Assembly: GCF_051251085.1 (NCBI RefSeq)
Contig: NZ_JBPCZH010000002.1
Coordinates: 459,146-523,145 of the forward strand
DNA: 64,000 bases
Reading direction: 5' to 3'
Origin: Cernens ardua
GTDB taxonomy: Bacteria > Pseudomonadota > Gammaproteobacteria > Pseudomonadales > Halomonadaceae
Position numbers and translations under genes: made by a program. Positions 1 to 8,055 of the stretch are shown in pieces (the first letter of the stretch is position 1; each line of letters opens with the position of its first letter). The notes under the pieces were generated by a model. It made no database searches, was not told where the DNA came from, and worked only from the letters and a program-made list of their open reading frames with translations.

Positions 1-1
1 T

Positions 2-1369
2 GAACAGTCAAATTATCGACCTCACAATTTTATTATAAATCTTACCTATGTCGTTCAGTCACTGGTAGTAACGGTGAGTGTACTGAGTGTCCTTATCCAT
101 TTTTCCGGTGTGGGACTAGCATTGTGTGTGCTTTCGGTATTGCCCACACTGATTATTAATTTCAAACAGCAGGGTAAACTGTGGAGACTGGTTTTTGTGA
201 ATGCCAGGGAATCAGTCACCATGCGTTATATTTATCAGATTTGTACACAAAGAGGGATTACGCAGGAAATAAAACTTTTTGGTTTGGGTGATTATTTACT
301 CGAAAAATATACGGCAGCGGCTCAGCGTTTACATATCAATATGCATAAACAACGCTTATGGGCCCTTGCAGTGCCATTACCGGTCATGCTCTTTAGCTAT
401 TGCGTGCTATTTTATGGTGTGTACACCTTTCTGGGTGGATTGATGACTCATCAATTCAATACCAGCCGCATGGTAATGGCTTTTCAGTCCATCGCAGTAC
501 TCAAATCTGATCTTGATCAGCTTTCCGTTCACTCTTCGTTATTGTATTCCTGCAAAAGGTTTTTCCAAACGTTCCATTCCTTCATCGCTGACCATGAAGA
601 TCCAGTCAAGGGGGGGAGTCGCCAGCTTACAGACAAGGGGCCTTTGAGTGTTACATTTGATCGTCTGAGTTTTACTTACCCGGACCAGAATGAGCCTGCA
701 TTGAAGGACGTGTCATTTAGCATTCCGGCAGGCCAAAAGATCGCCATCCTGGGTGTAAACGGAAGCGGAAAGACGACGCTGATTAAACTCCTGTTACGTA
801 TGTATGCCTTTAGTCATGGCAATATTTTTATCGATAACACACCTATAGACACATTGGATGTGCACGCCTATCGTGAACGGATTTCCACGGTGGTACAGGA
901 TTTTGGCAAGTATGAATTTACGGTGAGCGAAAATATTCTGTTTGATGAAGAAGGGAATGTAACGCTCACTCCGCATGTCAATTCATTGCTATCTACCGTA
1001 GAGTTTCCCTATGCTGCAAACAAACAGCTGGGCAAACAGTTTGGCGGGGACGATCTTTCACAAGGGCAATGGCAAAAGTTGTCAGTCGCGAGAGCACTTC
1101 ACCGGGAAGCAGGTCTTTTCATCTTTGATGAATTCTCAGCCGCCCTTGATCCGGTTATCGAATACAAGCTTTTCAATGAAATTCTTGCTCTTTCAGCCAC
1201 TGTGATTGCGGTCACTCACCGTTTGGGAAAAATCAAGTCATTCGACAGGATTGTCGTTATGAATGAGGGGCGGATTGCCGAGGATGGGGATTTCGAAACA
1301 CTGATGGCTCATCAGGGGTTATTTGCAGAAATGTGGCATGCACAGTTTGGCGAGTCCAGCGCCGCCTAG
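2..1369 (+). CDS. ABC exporter, fused permease/ATPase (5' end outside window)
   Basis: The reading frame is open back to base 2, so the gene starts before the window and its first transmembrane helices are missing; the GTG at 74 is only an internal candidate start. The visible N-terminal part has hydrophobic helices typical of an exporter membrane domain, including a hydrophilic loop ending in an EIKLF motif that resembles lantibiotic/peptide exporters of the NisT type. The C-terminal half is a complete nucleotide-binding domain: Walker A GVNGSGKTT (about nt 752-780), signature LSQGQ (about 1055), Walker B ending in IFDEF with the catalytic Glu, and an H-loop THRL. The LSQGQ signature deviates slightly from LSGGQ. 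It probably works as a homodimer in the inner membrane. The substrate cannot be told from the sequence. A bidirectional terminator follows directly. Confidence 0.85.
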   Translation, partial: EQSNYRPHNFIINLTYVVQSLVVTVSVLSVLIHFSGVGLALCVLSVLPTLIINFKQQGKLWRLVFVNARESVTMRYIYQICTQRGITQEIKLFGLGDYLLEKYTAAAQRLHINMHKQRLWALAVPLPVMLFSYCVLFYGVYTFLGGLMTHQFNTSRMVMAFQSIAVLKSDLDQLSVHSSLLYSCKRFFQTFHSFIADHEDPVKGGSRQLTDKGPLSVTFDRLSFTYPDQNEPALKDVSFSIPAGQKIAILGVNGSGKTTLIKLLLRMYAFSHGNIFIDNTPIDTLDVHAYRERISTVVQDFGKYEFTVSENILFDEEGNVTLTPHVNSLLSTVEFPYAANKQLGKQFGGDDLSQGQWQKLSVARALHREAGLFIFDEFSAALDPVIEYKLFNEILALSATVIAVTHRLGKIKSFDRIVVMNEGRIAEDGDFETLMAHQGLFAEMWHAQFGESSAA

Positions 1370-1375
1370 ACGAAA

Positions 1376-1407
1376 AAGCCGTGGCAATTGCCACGGCTTC
1401 TGTTTTT
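1376..1407. terminator. Bidirectional rho-independent terminator
   Basis: Perfect palindrome with 12-base arms, AAGCCGTGGCAA/TTGCCACGGCTT (1376-1399), followed by CTGTTTTT on the plus strand and preceded by an A-run that reads as a T-run on the minus strand. It sits between the convergent ABC exporter and gnd and can serve both. Confidence 0.9.
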
Positions 1408-1444
1408 AGTCTGACGGAACGTTTCTATCAAACAATCTTCGGTG

Positions 1445-2863
1445 TCAGGGCTTCAGCCATTCAGTGTGGAAAGTGCCTTCTTTATCGAGGCGCTTGTATG
1501 TATGCGCACCAAAGAAATCACGCTGCGCCTGAATCAGGTTGGCAGGCAATTTTTCGGAGCGATAGCTGTCATAGTAGGCGATCGCTGAAGAGAAGGTGGG
1601 CGTCGGAATACCCTGCTGAACAGCATAGGAGACAACATCACGCAGTGCAGCCTGATATTCGTCTGCAATCCCTTTGAAGTAAGGTGCCAACAGCAGATTG
1701 TCCAACTGCGGATCTTCCTGGTAGGCGTCGGTGATCTTCTGCAGGAAGCGAGCGCGGATGATGCAGCCAGCACGGAAGATTTTGGCAATTTCGCCGTAGT
1801 TCAGATCCCAGCCGTAGTCTTCTGAGGCAGATTTGTACTGTGCAAAACCCTGCGCATAGGAAACGATCTTGCTCAGGTAGAGGGCACGACGTACTTTTTC
1901 GATAAATTCCTTACGATCACCTTCGAACGGCTTGGGCGTCGGGCCACTTAGAACGTTGGAGGCTTTTACACGCTGTTCTTTCAGTGCAGAGATAAAACGT
2001 GCAAATACGGACTCAGTAATCAGGGGCAGCGGTACGCCGAAGTCCAGCGCACTTTTACTGGTCCATTTACCTGTTCCTTTTTGACCGGCGGAATCAAGGA
2101 TCACGTCGACAACATAGTTATCGGTTTCATCATCCTTTTTAGTGAAAATTTTGGAGGTGATATCGATCAGATAGCTGTCGAGTTCACCTTTGTTCCAGTC
2201 AGCAAATACTTCTGCCAGTTCTTCATTGGAAAGACCGAGGCTGCTTTTCAGGATAGAGTAGGCCTCTGCAATCAGCTGCATATCGCCATACTCGATACCG
2301 TTGTGCACCATTTTTACATAGTGACCTGCACCATCCGGGCCGATATAAGTGACGCAAGGTTCGTTGTCTTCCGGCGCCTTGGCAGCGATTTTCTCAAGAA
2401 TCGGTGCCACCAGTGCATAGGCTTCTTTCTGACCGCCAGGCATGATGGAGGGGCCTTTCAATGCACCTTCTTCACCCCCGGATACCCCAGTACCAATGAA
2501 GTTGAGTCCTGCATTAGACAGTTCCTTGTTACGGCGGATAGTATCAGTATAAAGCGTGTTGCCACCGTCAATCAGGATGTCGCCCTTATCAAGATGTGGT
2601 TTGAGAGACTCAATGGTTTTATCAGTTGCTTCACCGGCCTTGACCATTAAAAGGATACGACGTGGTTTTTCGAGTGAATCAACAAACTCTTCGATGGAAT
2701 AGCTGGGCACCAATTTCTTGTCTGGATGTTCCGCCATGACTTCATCTGTTTTGTCACTGGAGCGATTGAAAATGGAGACTGTATAGCCACGGCTCTCAAT
2801 GTTGAGCGCGAGGTTCTTCCCCATGACGGCCATACCGATGACACCGATTTCCTGTTTGGACAT
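1445..2863 (-). CDS. gnd: 6-phosphogluconate dehydrogenase, decarboxylating
   Basis: Cytoplasmic enzyme of the oxidative pentose phosphate pathway: 6-phosphogluconate + NADP+ gives ribulose 5-phosphate + CO2 + NADPH. The 472-residue product (E. coli Gnd is 468) begins with the Rossmann motif IGVIGMAVMGKNLA and an NRS segment typical of NADP preference. It then carries the substrate signature GTGVSGGEEGALKGPS, the catalytic KMVHNGIEYGDMQ segment and the C-terminal DSAGQKGTGKWT motif. A longer in-frame ORF begins at 2941. The ATG at 2863 is preferred because GGGAG and AGAGGA lie just upstream and family homology begins there. The neighbouring LacI/isomerase/MFS genes may feed sugar acids to 6-phosphogluconate, but that link is inferred. 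Confidence 0.97.
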   Translation of the reverse strand: MSKQEIGVIGMAVMGKNLALNIESRGYTVSIFNRSSDKTDEVMAEHPDKKLVPSYSIEEFVDSLEKPRRILLMVKAGEATDKTIESLKPHLDKGDILIDGGNTLYTDTIRRNKELSNAGLNFIGTGVSGGEEGALKGPSIMPGGQKEAYALVAPILEKIAAKAPEDNEPCVTYIGPDGAGHYVKMVHNGIEYGDMQLIAEAYSILKSSLGLSNEELAEVFADWNKGELDSYLIDITSKIFTKKDDETDNYVVDVILDSAGQKGTGKWTSKSALDFGVPLPLITESVFARFISALKEQRVKASNVLSGPTPKPFEGDRKEFIEKVRRALYLSKIVSYAQGFAQYKSASEDYGWDLNYGEIAKIFRAGCIIRARFLQKITDAYQEDPQLDNLLLAPYFKGIADEYQAALRDVVSYAVQQGIPTPTFSSAIAYYDSYRSEKLPANLIQAQRDFFGAHTYKRLDKEGTFHTEWLKP

Positions 2864-3470
2864 TCCTCTAGCTCCCTGATTTAAGTCCACGTATGAGTGT
2901 GTGCAATAAATGTTGCAGGCTGTGTGAAACACAGAATGCATGAATAAAGTGTGCGTCTCATTGAGTAATGAGCTTTCCTGAGATCAAAGAAATTTCTTTG
3001 TTTCGCTATAATTGTGACTCAAATACCTGACGCAGGTTCCTGGTATGATAATCCATTGTGGCGGTATTTTGTGTTATATGTGCGCTTTCATCAAGGTATC
3101 CTCTTGTTTTGGCGATGTTATTTGGAATAATTTGTCATTGGAAGTGAGTTTAAGGCACTTTTCCTGCTTTTAAACCATCATCATGTCTGTTTCGTTGTTT
3201 ATATCTTTTTTGGATAACGACTCTTCAACGTATAACCTTCTGATCTATCTTTCCGGATATTCAATCCAGATCCGCGGTTCGATCCCAGTCAGGTTTTGTC
3301 ATCCGTGGGGTAAGCAACAAGATTTGTGCCTAACAAGGAAAGCACCAAGTGAGTATGTTGTGAGGGATGAGCGGTAGGTTAGGGAGGGGGAAGGGAGAGG
3401 CATAAAGCAAATGATCATCACATGATGAACCCGCATTATCGAAATGTACTTGACTGAGAGGGATGAAGAG
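2864..3470. other. Gene-free gap upstream of gnd
   Basis: About 600 bases with no credible gene; the 64-residue ORF at 3183 has no recognisable content. It holds two perfect palindromes near the gnd promoter (listed separately) and a purine-rich stretch at about 3335-3415. Confidence 0.6.
2957..3000. promoter_or_regulatory. Two adjacent palindromes upstream of gnd
   Basis: CTCATT-gagt-AATGAG (2957-2972) and CAAAGAAATTTCTTTG (2985-3000) are both perfect dyads, centred about 28 bases apart and 94-140 bases upstream of the gnd start. Their symmetry and placement suggest operators for dimeric regulators, but no regulator is identified. Confidence 0.4.
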
Positions 3471-3501
3471 AGACACCCCATCATCTGGTGATAGGGTGTC
3501 T
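3471..3501 (-). terminator. Terminator of the MFS gene
   Basis: Hairpin with arms AGACACCC/GGGTGTCT and an inner ATCA/TGAT pairing, 25 bases beyond the MFS stop codon. On the minus strand it is followed by a pyrimidine-rich CTCTTC tail. Confidence 0.65.
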
Positions 3502-3525
3502 TTACAGGGATGAGCAGGTGTTCAC

Positions 3526-4908
3526 TCAGTTTTCACCGTAAGCATCTTTTGCTGTCTCAAGATCACGGTTGAGTGTCTCTGGCATTTTCCATGTCGTGAA
3601 AACGGTGACGCCTGTGAGAAGCATCAAATAAAGGGCAATCGGGACCCATGCATAAATGGCCATATCGTGTGTATGCCCCAGTACGGCCGTTGTTCCGCTA
3701 ATCAATAGGGCACCTACCAGAGGTGCAATACCTCCCGCTATCAATGAAGAGATTTCTCGTGAGATAGATACCCCCATATAACGATAGCGAGAACCAAATA
3801 ATTCAGGCATCAGTGCGCCTTGAACACCGAACATTCCCCAGGTGCCAATGCCAAGCGCTATAGTGATGGCAATAATAGTGGTCACCAGATTGCCCTGACT
3901 CAATACCCACCAAACGGGTAAAGCGATGATGAGCTGAAAAGCGGCAAAGAAACGATAAACGGCACGCCGACCGTAAATATCACTCGCCTTGCCTGCAATA
4001 ACCACTGTAAAGGCACCGACGATGCCTGCGATCACCAGGGTGAGAGCACCCAAGGGGCCTTTTTCGCCCACCACATCAACGACGTAACTGATCGCTAATG
4101 CCTGATAGATTGAAGAACCGCCATTTTCTCCCATTCGCAACCCGATACCCGTCAGAATGGAGCGGCGTGACTTGCGAATACACTCTTTGAGAGGACTTTT
4201 TATAGGCGCTTGCTTTGCCGATAATTTCGCAAAGGTAGGTGATTCTTTCATATGTAGCCGCAAGTACAGGGCAACACAGACCAAAACAGCACTGATCAGA
4301 AATGGAATCCGCCACATCAGGCTATCCGTGGTGTTATCGGTTCCATGGAGAAAAATAAAATAGATAATGGCTGCGGCGACCGTTCCCCCCTGAACACCGA
4401 GGAATGGGAGCGATGCAAAATAACCTCGCCGATGGCTGGGCGCACTCTCCGTCATCATGACGGCAGCACCTGCCTGTTCTGCGCCTGCGCCAAGTCCTTG
4501 GGTCATCCTTAAGATAATCAGGAGAACGGGAGCTAAAGGGCCTACATCCTGGTAGGTTGGTAACAAACCTATCAGTGTACTCGACAACCCCATGAGAAGG
4601 ATCGTTACTATCAGGACAACCTTACGTCCCAGTTTGTCGCCCAACGCACCAAAGATGATCCCGCCAAAGGGACGAGCTGCAAAGCCGATGAAATAAGTGG
4701 CAAAGCTGAGAATCAACTCCAGCGTATGACTTCTATCAGGAAAAAAGAGCGGGCCTAAAATAAGGGCTGAAGCCAGACTATAGAGTGCGAAGTCATAGTA
4801 CTCTATAGCACTTCCGAGAGAGAGCGCGAGCGCAGAGCGTTTTAGCTCGTGTGCACGGTTGGCTTCGGATGCCTGTCGTGTTCTACCTGGATTGAAAGCT
4901 GTTGCCAT
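3526..4908 (-). CDS. MFS transporter, metabolite:H+ symporter (ShiA/ProP-like)
   Basis: 460-residue inner-membrane protein with about 12 hydrophobic segments. Near the N-terminus, GSAIEYYDFALYS matches the G-x-x-x-E-[WY]-[YF]-D-F signature of the metabolite:H+ symporter family, which includes the shikimate, citrate, proline/betaine and alpha-ketoglutarate carriers. The loop 2-3 motif GALGDKLGRK is the classic MFS motif A, and the FGVQGALMPELFGSRYRYMG segment is typical of this family. The substrate is unknown. The LacI/isomerase pair upstream on the same strand, and gnd downstream, suggest a sugar acid or related compound, but a terminator and a 700-base gap separate it from that pair, so it has its own promoter. 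The ribosome-binding site (GGTGG) is weak. Confidence 0.88.
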   Translation of the reverse strand: MATAFNPGRTRQASEANRAHELKRSALALSLGSAIEYYDFALYSLASALILGPLFFPDRSHTLELILSFATYFIGFAARPFGGIIFGALGDKLGRKVVLIVTILLMGLSSTLIGLLPTYQDVGPLAPVLLIILRMTQGLGAGAEQAGAAVMMTESAPSHRRGYFASLPFLGVQGGTVAAAIIYFIFLHGTDNTTDSLMWRIPFLISAVLVCVALYLRLHMKESPTFAKLSAKQAPIKSPLKECIRKSRRSILTGIGLRMGENGGSSIYQALAISYVVDVVGEKGPLGALTLVIAGIVGAFTVVIAGKASDIYGRRAVYRFFAAFQLIIALPVWWVLSQGNLVTTIIAITIALGIGTWGMFGVQGALMPELFGSRYRYMGVSISREISSLIAGGIAPLVGALLISGTTAVLGHTHDMAIYAWVPIALYLMLLTGVTVFTTWKMPETLNRDLETAKDAYGEN

Positions 4909-5389
4909 AATTTATTACCACCATGAACTTGTCTGGGAGATCGAGGGGTACTCGAGATCTGCACTGGATTTATCCCTGTTTGACTATTTTTATTAAATTG
5001 TCTTTCGGCATCGTTTGAATGTTTTTATCGATGTGAGCATCCGTGTTAACGACTAAGCGGTGAATTTTCACACCTAAAGAAAACATGCAATGGATGCTCG
5101 GCAGCAACGTGTTTTGCTACTCATTTTTTCGCTTCGAGAAAGCGGGTAAAACGGGGGACACAGGCGAGGAGTCGAATCGCAGCCATGTCGCGATGAACGT
5201 TCGATGAATATAGGCAGGTGATGAAGACGAGGCCCGATAGGGTGGAATGATAAGAGACGATTGCCATCAACCAGGTATGGGGCATGGCATTATGCTGGAT
5301 GGGAAGCTTGCTATTGCTGACTCCGCTTACGTTGATGCCGATGTATGTCACCATGGGATCGATTCCTTTTCTACCTGTTTGAGTGAAAA
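4909..5389. other. Gap upstream of the MFS gene
   Basis: About 480 bases without a supported gene. A 98-codon minus-strand ORF (5121-5417) resembles nothing recognised, and its start overlaps a terminator hairpin. GAGATC is repeated around CTCGAG and AGATCT near 4938-4960, a possible regulator site close to the MFS start. Confidence 0.5.
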
Positions 5390-5411
5390 CCAGCTTCCAA
5401 AAAGAAGCTGG
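5390..5411 (-). terminator. Terminator hairpin downstream of the isomerase gene
   Basis: Perfect 8-base arms CCAGCTTC/GAAGCTGG. On the minus strand a GGTTTTC tail follows. It lies about 230 bases past the isomerase stop. A second small hairpin, TCAGGG-loop-CCCTGA at 5467-5483, followed on the minus strand by a T-rich stretch, may act first. Confidence 0.6.
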
Positions 5412-5643
5412 CGTCACGTGTACTCTGCGTTTCAGGTTCCAAGGTGTAGCGGAAAAAATATTATTATCAGGGAGTGGCCCTGAGTTTTATGGTTGCATTG
5501 AATGCTTGGCTCGCGTAAATGCCTTGAATTCTAGTGGTCGCCAATATGCATTCACGCAAGGCTTCACGTCGAAAGTGAACCTGTGGGTTGACGCGTATTA
5601 GCGTAACCATGAAAGCGTCTAAAATGTGCCTCACAACTGACGC

Positions 5644-6429
5644 TTATAAATGACTTAAACGCTCTACCCACTGTGATGTATTACTGACTAAAGACGATTC
5701 ACTATTGTCAGGTGTGTCTGTATCCGCCAAGGGAAATTCAATGGCTCGTGGAACGTTGGCTGGGAAAGCACCCCAATAAGAAGACCACTGTGCCAACTCT
5801 GCTGCCGAAGGGGCTACTGCATGGAGATTCTGCCCATCCTTTTTGACTCCCTTGCAATGCACGTAGCATACTTTCTTGCCCAGCTTTCGAGCCGCTTCCG
5901 TAGGATTGACACCCACCCATTGCCAATTGCCGGTATCCACTACAAGGCCCGTATCTATGCCTGCAGATTGAAAAGCGGCATAGGCTTTGAGTAGTTCGTC
6001 GGGCAATCCCCCGTCAGGGGTTTGATCATTTTCGATCGCAATCGTCAGGGAAGAGCCTTCCAACCAATTTGCCAGTTTTGACAGCGTTTGTGCCTGAACT
6101 TCAGGGCTCTGGGGCAATTTCCCGATGGCAACCTTAAGTAGACTGGCACCCAATTGGAGAGCTGTTTCAATGGAAGTGTGGAGATTGTCGTTAAGACGAT
6201 CACCCAACCACACCAGTTCCGTAGTTGAATAATGGCATGCCAATCCCTGTGTCTTGATCGTTTCGGCAAGCGCCTCCAAAGGTGTATCCAGTGGACCAAA
6301 TAGTTCCTGGCGTATTTCGATACCCTTGGCGCCGGCGCGAGCAGACAATTCTACCGCTTTGGATTGACCATGTGCCTCGACGTAACGGGCGCCATAGGAT
6401 GATGTGCAAACAAAAACCGGTGAGCTCAT
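5644..6429 (-). CDS. Sugar phosphate isomerase/epimerase family (TIM-barrel)
   Basis: 261-residue cytoplasmic protein with the pattern of the AP-endonuclease-2/xylose-isomerase-like TIM barrel. An IAIEND strand-end motif (metal-binding Glu) lies near residue 130, a VVDTGNWQW motif (metal-binding Asp) near 165, a YVHCKG motif (His) near 190, and an AIEFPL motif with a final acidic ligand near 230. The spacing fits a divalent-metal isomerase or epimerase. It is 26 bases downstream of the LacI regulator on the same strand, so the two are probably co-transcribed. KguE of the 2-ketogluconate pathway belongs to this superfamily and is paired with a LacI-type regulator (PtxS), so a role in sugar-acid use is plausible; kguK and kguD are not present here. 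The start has AAGGGA upstream. Confidence 0.75.
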   Translation of the reverse strand: MSSPVFVCTSSYGARYVEAHGQSKAVELSARAGAKGIEIRQELFGPLDTPLEALAETIKTQGLACHYSTTELVWLGDRLNDNLHTSIETALQLGASLLKVAIGKLPQSPEVQAQTLSKLANWLEGSSLTIAIENDQTPDGGLPDELLKAYAAFQSAGIDTGLVVDTGNWQWVGVNPTEAARKLGKKVCYVHCKGVKKDGQNLHAVAPSAAELAQWSSYWGAFPANVPRAIEFPLADTDTPDNSESSLVSNTSQWVERLSHL

Positions 6430-6455
6430 ATGTAGGTAGTCCCTTGGATTGTGTG

Positions 6456-7514
6456 TCAGGCAATTGCATCAATATGTGAATGATGCGGCCTGCCGGCCAC
6501 CAGTGTTGAATATCTGGCATGCAATGTGGCCGGATAAAAATGTTTTACTTTCCCAGCCCCTGGCGTATTTATCTGCTTGCATAGTAGCGACATGGCAGTC
6601 GTTCCGATCGCTTTTGTAGGTTGTGCCAACGTGGATATTCCTTTACCTACCAGAGGCGACCAGCGTTCTTCATCAATAGTTAGAATACCGATGCGCTCGT
6701 GCAGTTCGAGTGCTTGCAGTTGTTCCAGTGCCAGGAGTGCCATCGGGGTGTTGGCACAAAACAGTGCTGTTTTTTCATTGTGCTGGGCCAGTGAACGTAT
6801 TGCATGTTCCAGTGTAGGAGTATCCGTGAGCTCTTGCTTTATTTCCAGTAGTTCGCCTTCGATAGGATGCAGGCGTGAACTCAGGTAGTGCCGAACCGCC
6901 CGTGCACGTTGTTCACGAGAGCTGATGCCATCTATAGCGGCAGTCAAATAAATAACCCGGGTAAAACCCTGCCCAATGAGGTGTTTAAATCCCAGTCCCA
7001 CTGCCTGGTGGTTATCCAACCCAACAAAGTTGGCATCCAACCCGGGCAAAAGCCTGTCAATTACTACAATCGGCATACCCTCATTGGCAACCTTTTCCAG
7101 TGCGGTTGTCTGGCTGAGTGGATGAATGACAAGCCCTTCTATGTGATAGGAGGCCAGTGTTTCCAGATGCTGTTTTTCCAAAGCCGCCTCGCCATTGGAG
7201 CTGCATACGATGAGCGTTAGCCCCTTTTGCTGGCAACTTGTCTCGACCGCCTGAATGATCTGGGCAGTAAATGGGTTCGTAATGTCATTTACGATCATTC
7301 CAATAAGCTGGGTATGGCGTCCTCGTAAACTGCTGGCCAGCCGATCAGGTCGAAAATCAAGCGCATTAATGGAATTGGCTATGCGCTTCTGTAATGTATC
7401 CGACAACAACTTCCTGTCATCGCCGAAATAGCGCGACACACTTGTTTTGGAGACTTTGGCATGCTGAGCAACATCATGAATTGTGACGCGCTTTGATGGG
7501 AGTTTCCTTTGCAT
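6456..7514 (-). CDS. LacI-family transcriptional regulator
   Basis: 352-residue repressor-type protein. The N-terminal helix-turn-helix reads VTIHDVAQHAKVSKTSVSRYF, with the hinge helix near RPDRLASSLRG, followed by a periplasmic-binding-protein-like effector domain (LIGMIVNDITNPF). An in-frame start at 7556 would add 14 residues. It lies inside a perfect dyad that looks like an operator and has no ribosome-binding site, so the ATG at 7514 is preferred, although its own ribosome-binding site is also weak. The DDRKLLSDTLQKRI segment after the HTH resembles PtxS-type regulators of ketogluconate metabolism. It likely regulates itself and the isomerase gene 26 bases downstream. Confidence 0.85.
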   Translation of the reverse strand: MQRKLPSKRVTIHDVAQHAKVSKTSVSRYFGDDRKLLSDTLQKRIANSINALDFRPDRLASSLRGRHTQLIGMIVNDITNPFTAQIIQAVETSCQQKGLTLIVCSSNGEAALEKQHLETLASYHIEGLVIHPLSQTTALEKVANEGMPIVVIDRLLPGLDANFVGLDNHQAVGLGFKHLIGQGFTRVIYLTAAIDGISSREQRARAVRHYLSSRLHPIEGELLEIKQELTDTPTLEHAIRSLAQHNEKTALFCANTPMALLALEQLQALELHERIGILTIDEERWSPLVGKGISTLAQPTKAIGTTAMSLLCKQINTPGAGKVKHFYPATLHARYSTLVAGRPHHSHIDAIA

Positions 7515-7546
7515 TGTGCCGGTTCTCGCTTCCTGTTTATCGAGCA

Positions 7547-7562
7547 GTTTCAACATTGAAAC
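7547..7562. promoter_or_regulatory. Candidate operator of the LacI-type regulator
   Basis: GTTTCAA-CA-TTGAAAC is a perfect 16-base dyad 33 bases upstream of the preferred lacI-type start. It carries the TGAAAC half-site known from the PtxS operator (TGAAACCGGTTTCA) but in the outward orientation. An autoregulatory site is inferred. Confidence 0.5.
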
Positions 7563-8055
7563 CAGTAAAAGTCATATGCACTGGATGAGCAGGCGGTACA
7601 GTGTTGACCTTCATGTCTGCTGACACGATTTCGCTATCAAAACTGCTTGCTCGGTGGTGCTCATTCATATTGGTGCATTTTCTGATTGGCACTTTTTCTA
7701 GTTGGCACTCTTTGCCTGACTCTAGTCCAGTGCCCATGATCTATGGAATTCGACCATAGGGGTAGAAATATTAAATTCAGCTTAAAAATGAATGTTCTGA
7801 GTGATCACGAATCGGATGGTTCGGAACATTCATCGCATGCGGCACTATAAAGGGATGTGTAACAAATAAATTGAATCAAAACTGAAGTAGTGGAGGGCGG
7901 GGATAAGAAAGGATTTTTTAATTGGGAATACTGTATGTATAATCACTTATATTGACTTATGTTGATGATTTTAATTGGATTGTTTTCGTCCCTATCATTT
8001 TCATCTCTATCAGGTTGAATTCCCTTTTCCTGCAGTTTTTTAATGTGATTTATAA
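7557..8055. other. Divergent intergenic region, LacI gene / nuclease gene
   Basis: About 500 bases, AT-rich in its second half, with no supported gene. It contains a widely spaced inverted repeat, GAATGTTC (7790-7797) and GAACATTC (7824-7831), with TGATCA between the arms. Promoters for both flanking genes should lie here; no clear sigma-70 pair was assigned. Confidence 0.5.

Noticed and set aside
3268..3310. GGTTCGATCCC-like stretch resembling a tRNA T-arm
   Set aside because: The flanking bases do not form a T-stem, acceptor stem or cloverleaf.
5121..5417. 98-codon minus-strand ORF between the isomerase and MFS genes
   Set aside because: Its GTG start lies beside the stem of a terminator hairpin, it has no ribosome-binding site and the translation resembles no family.
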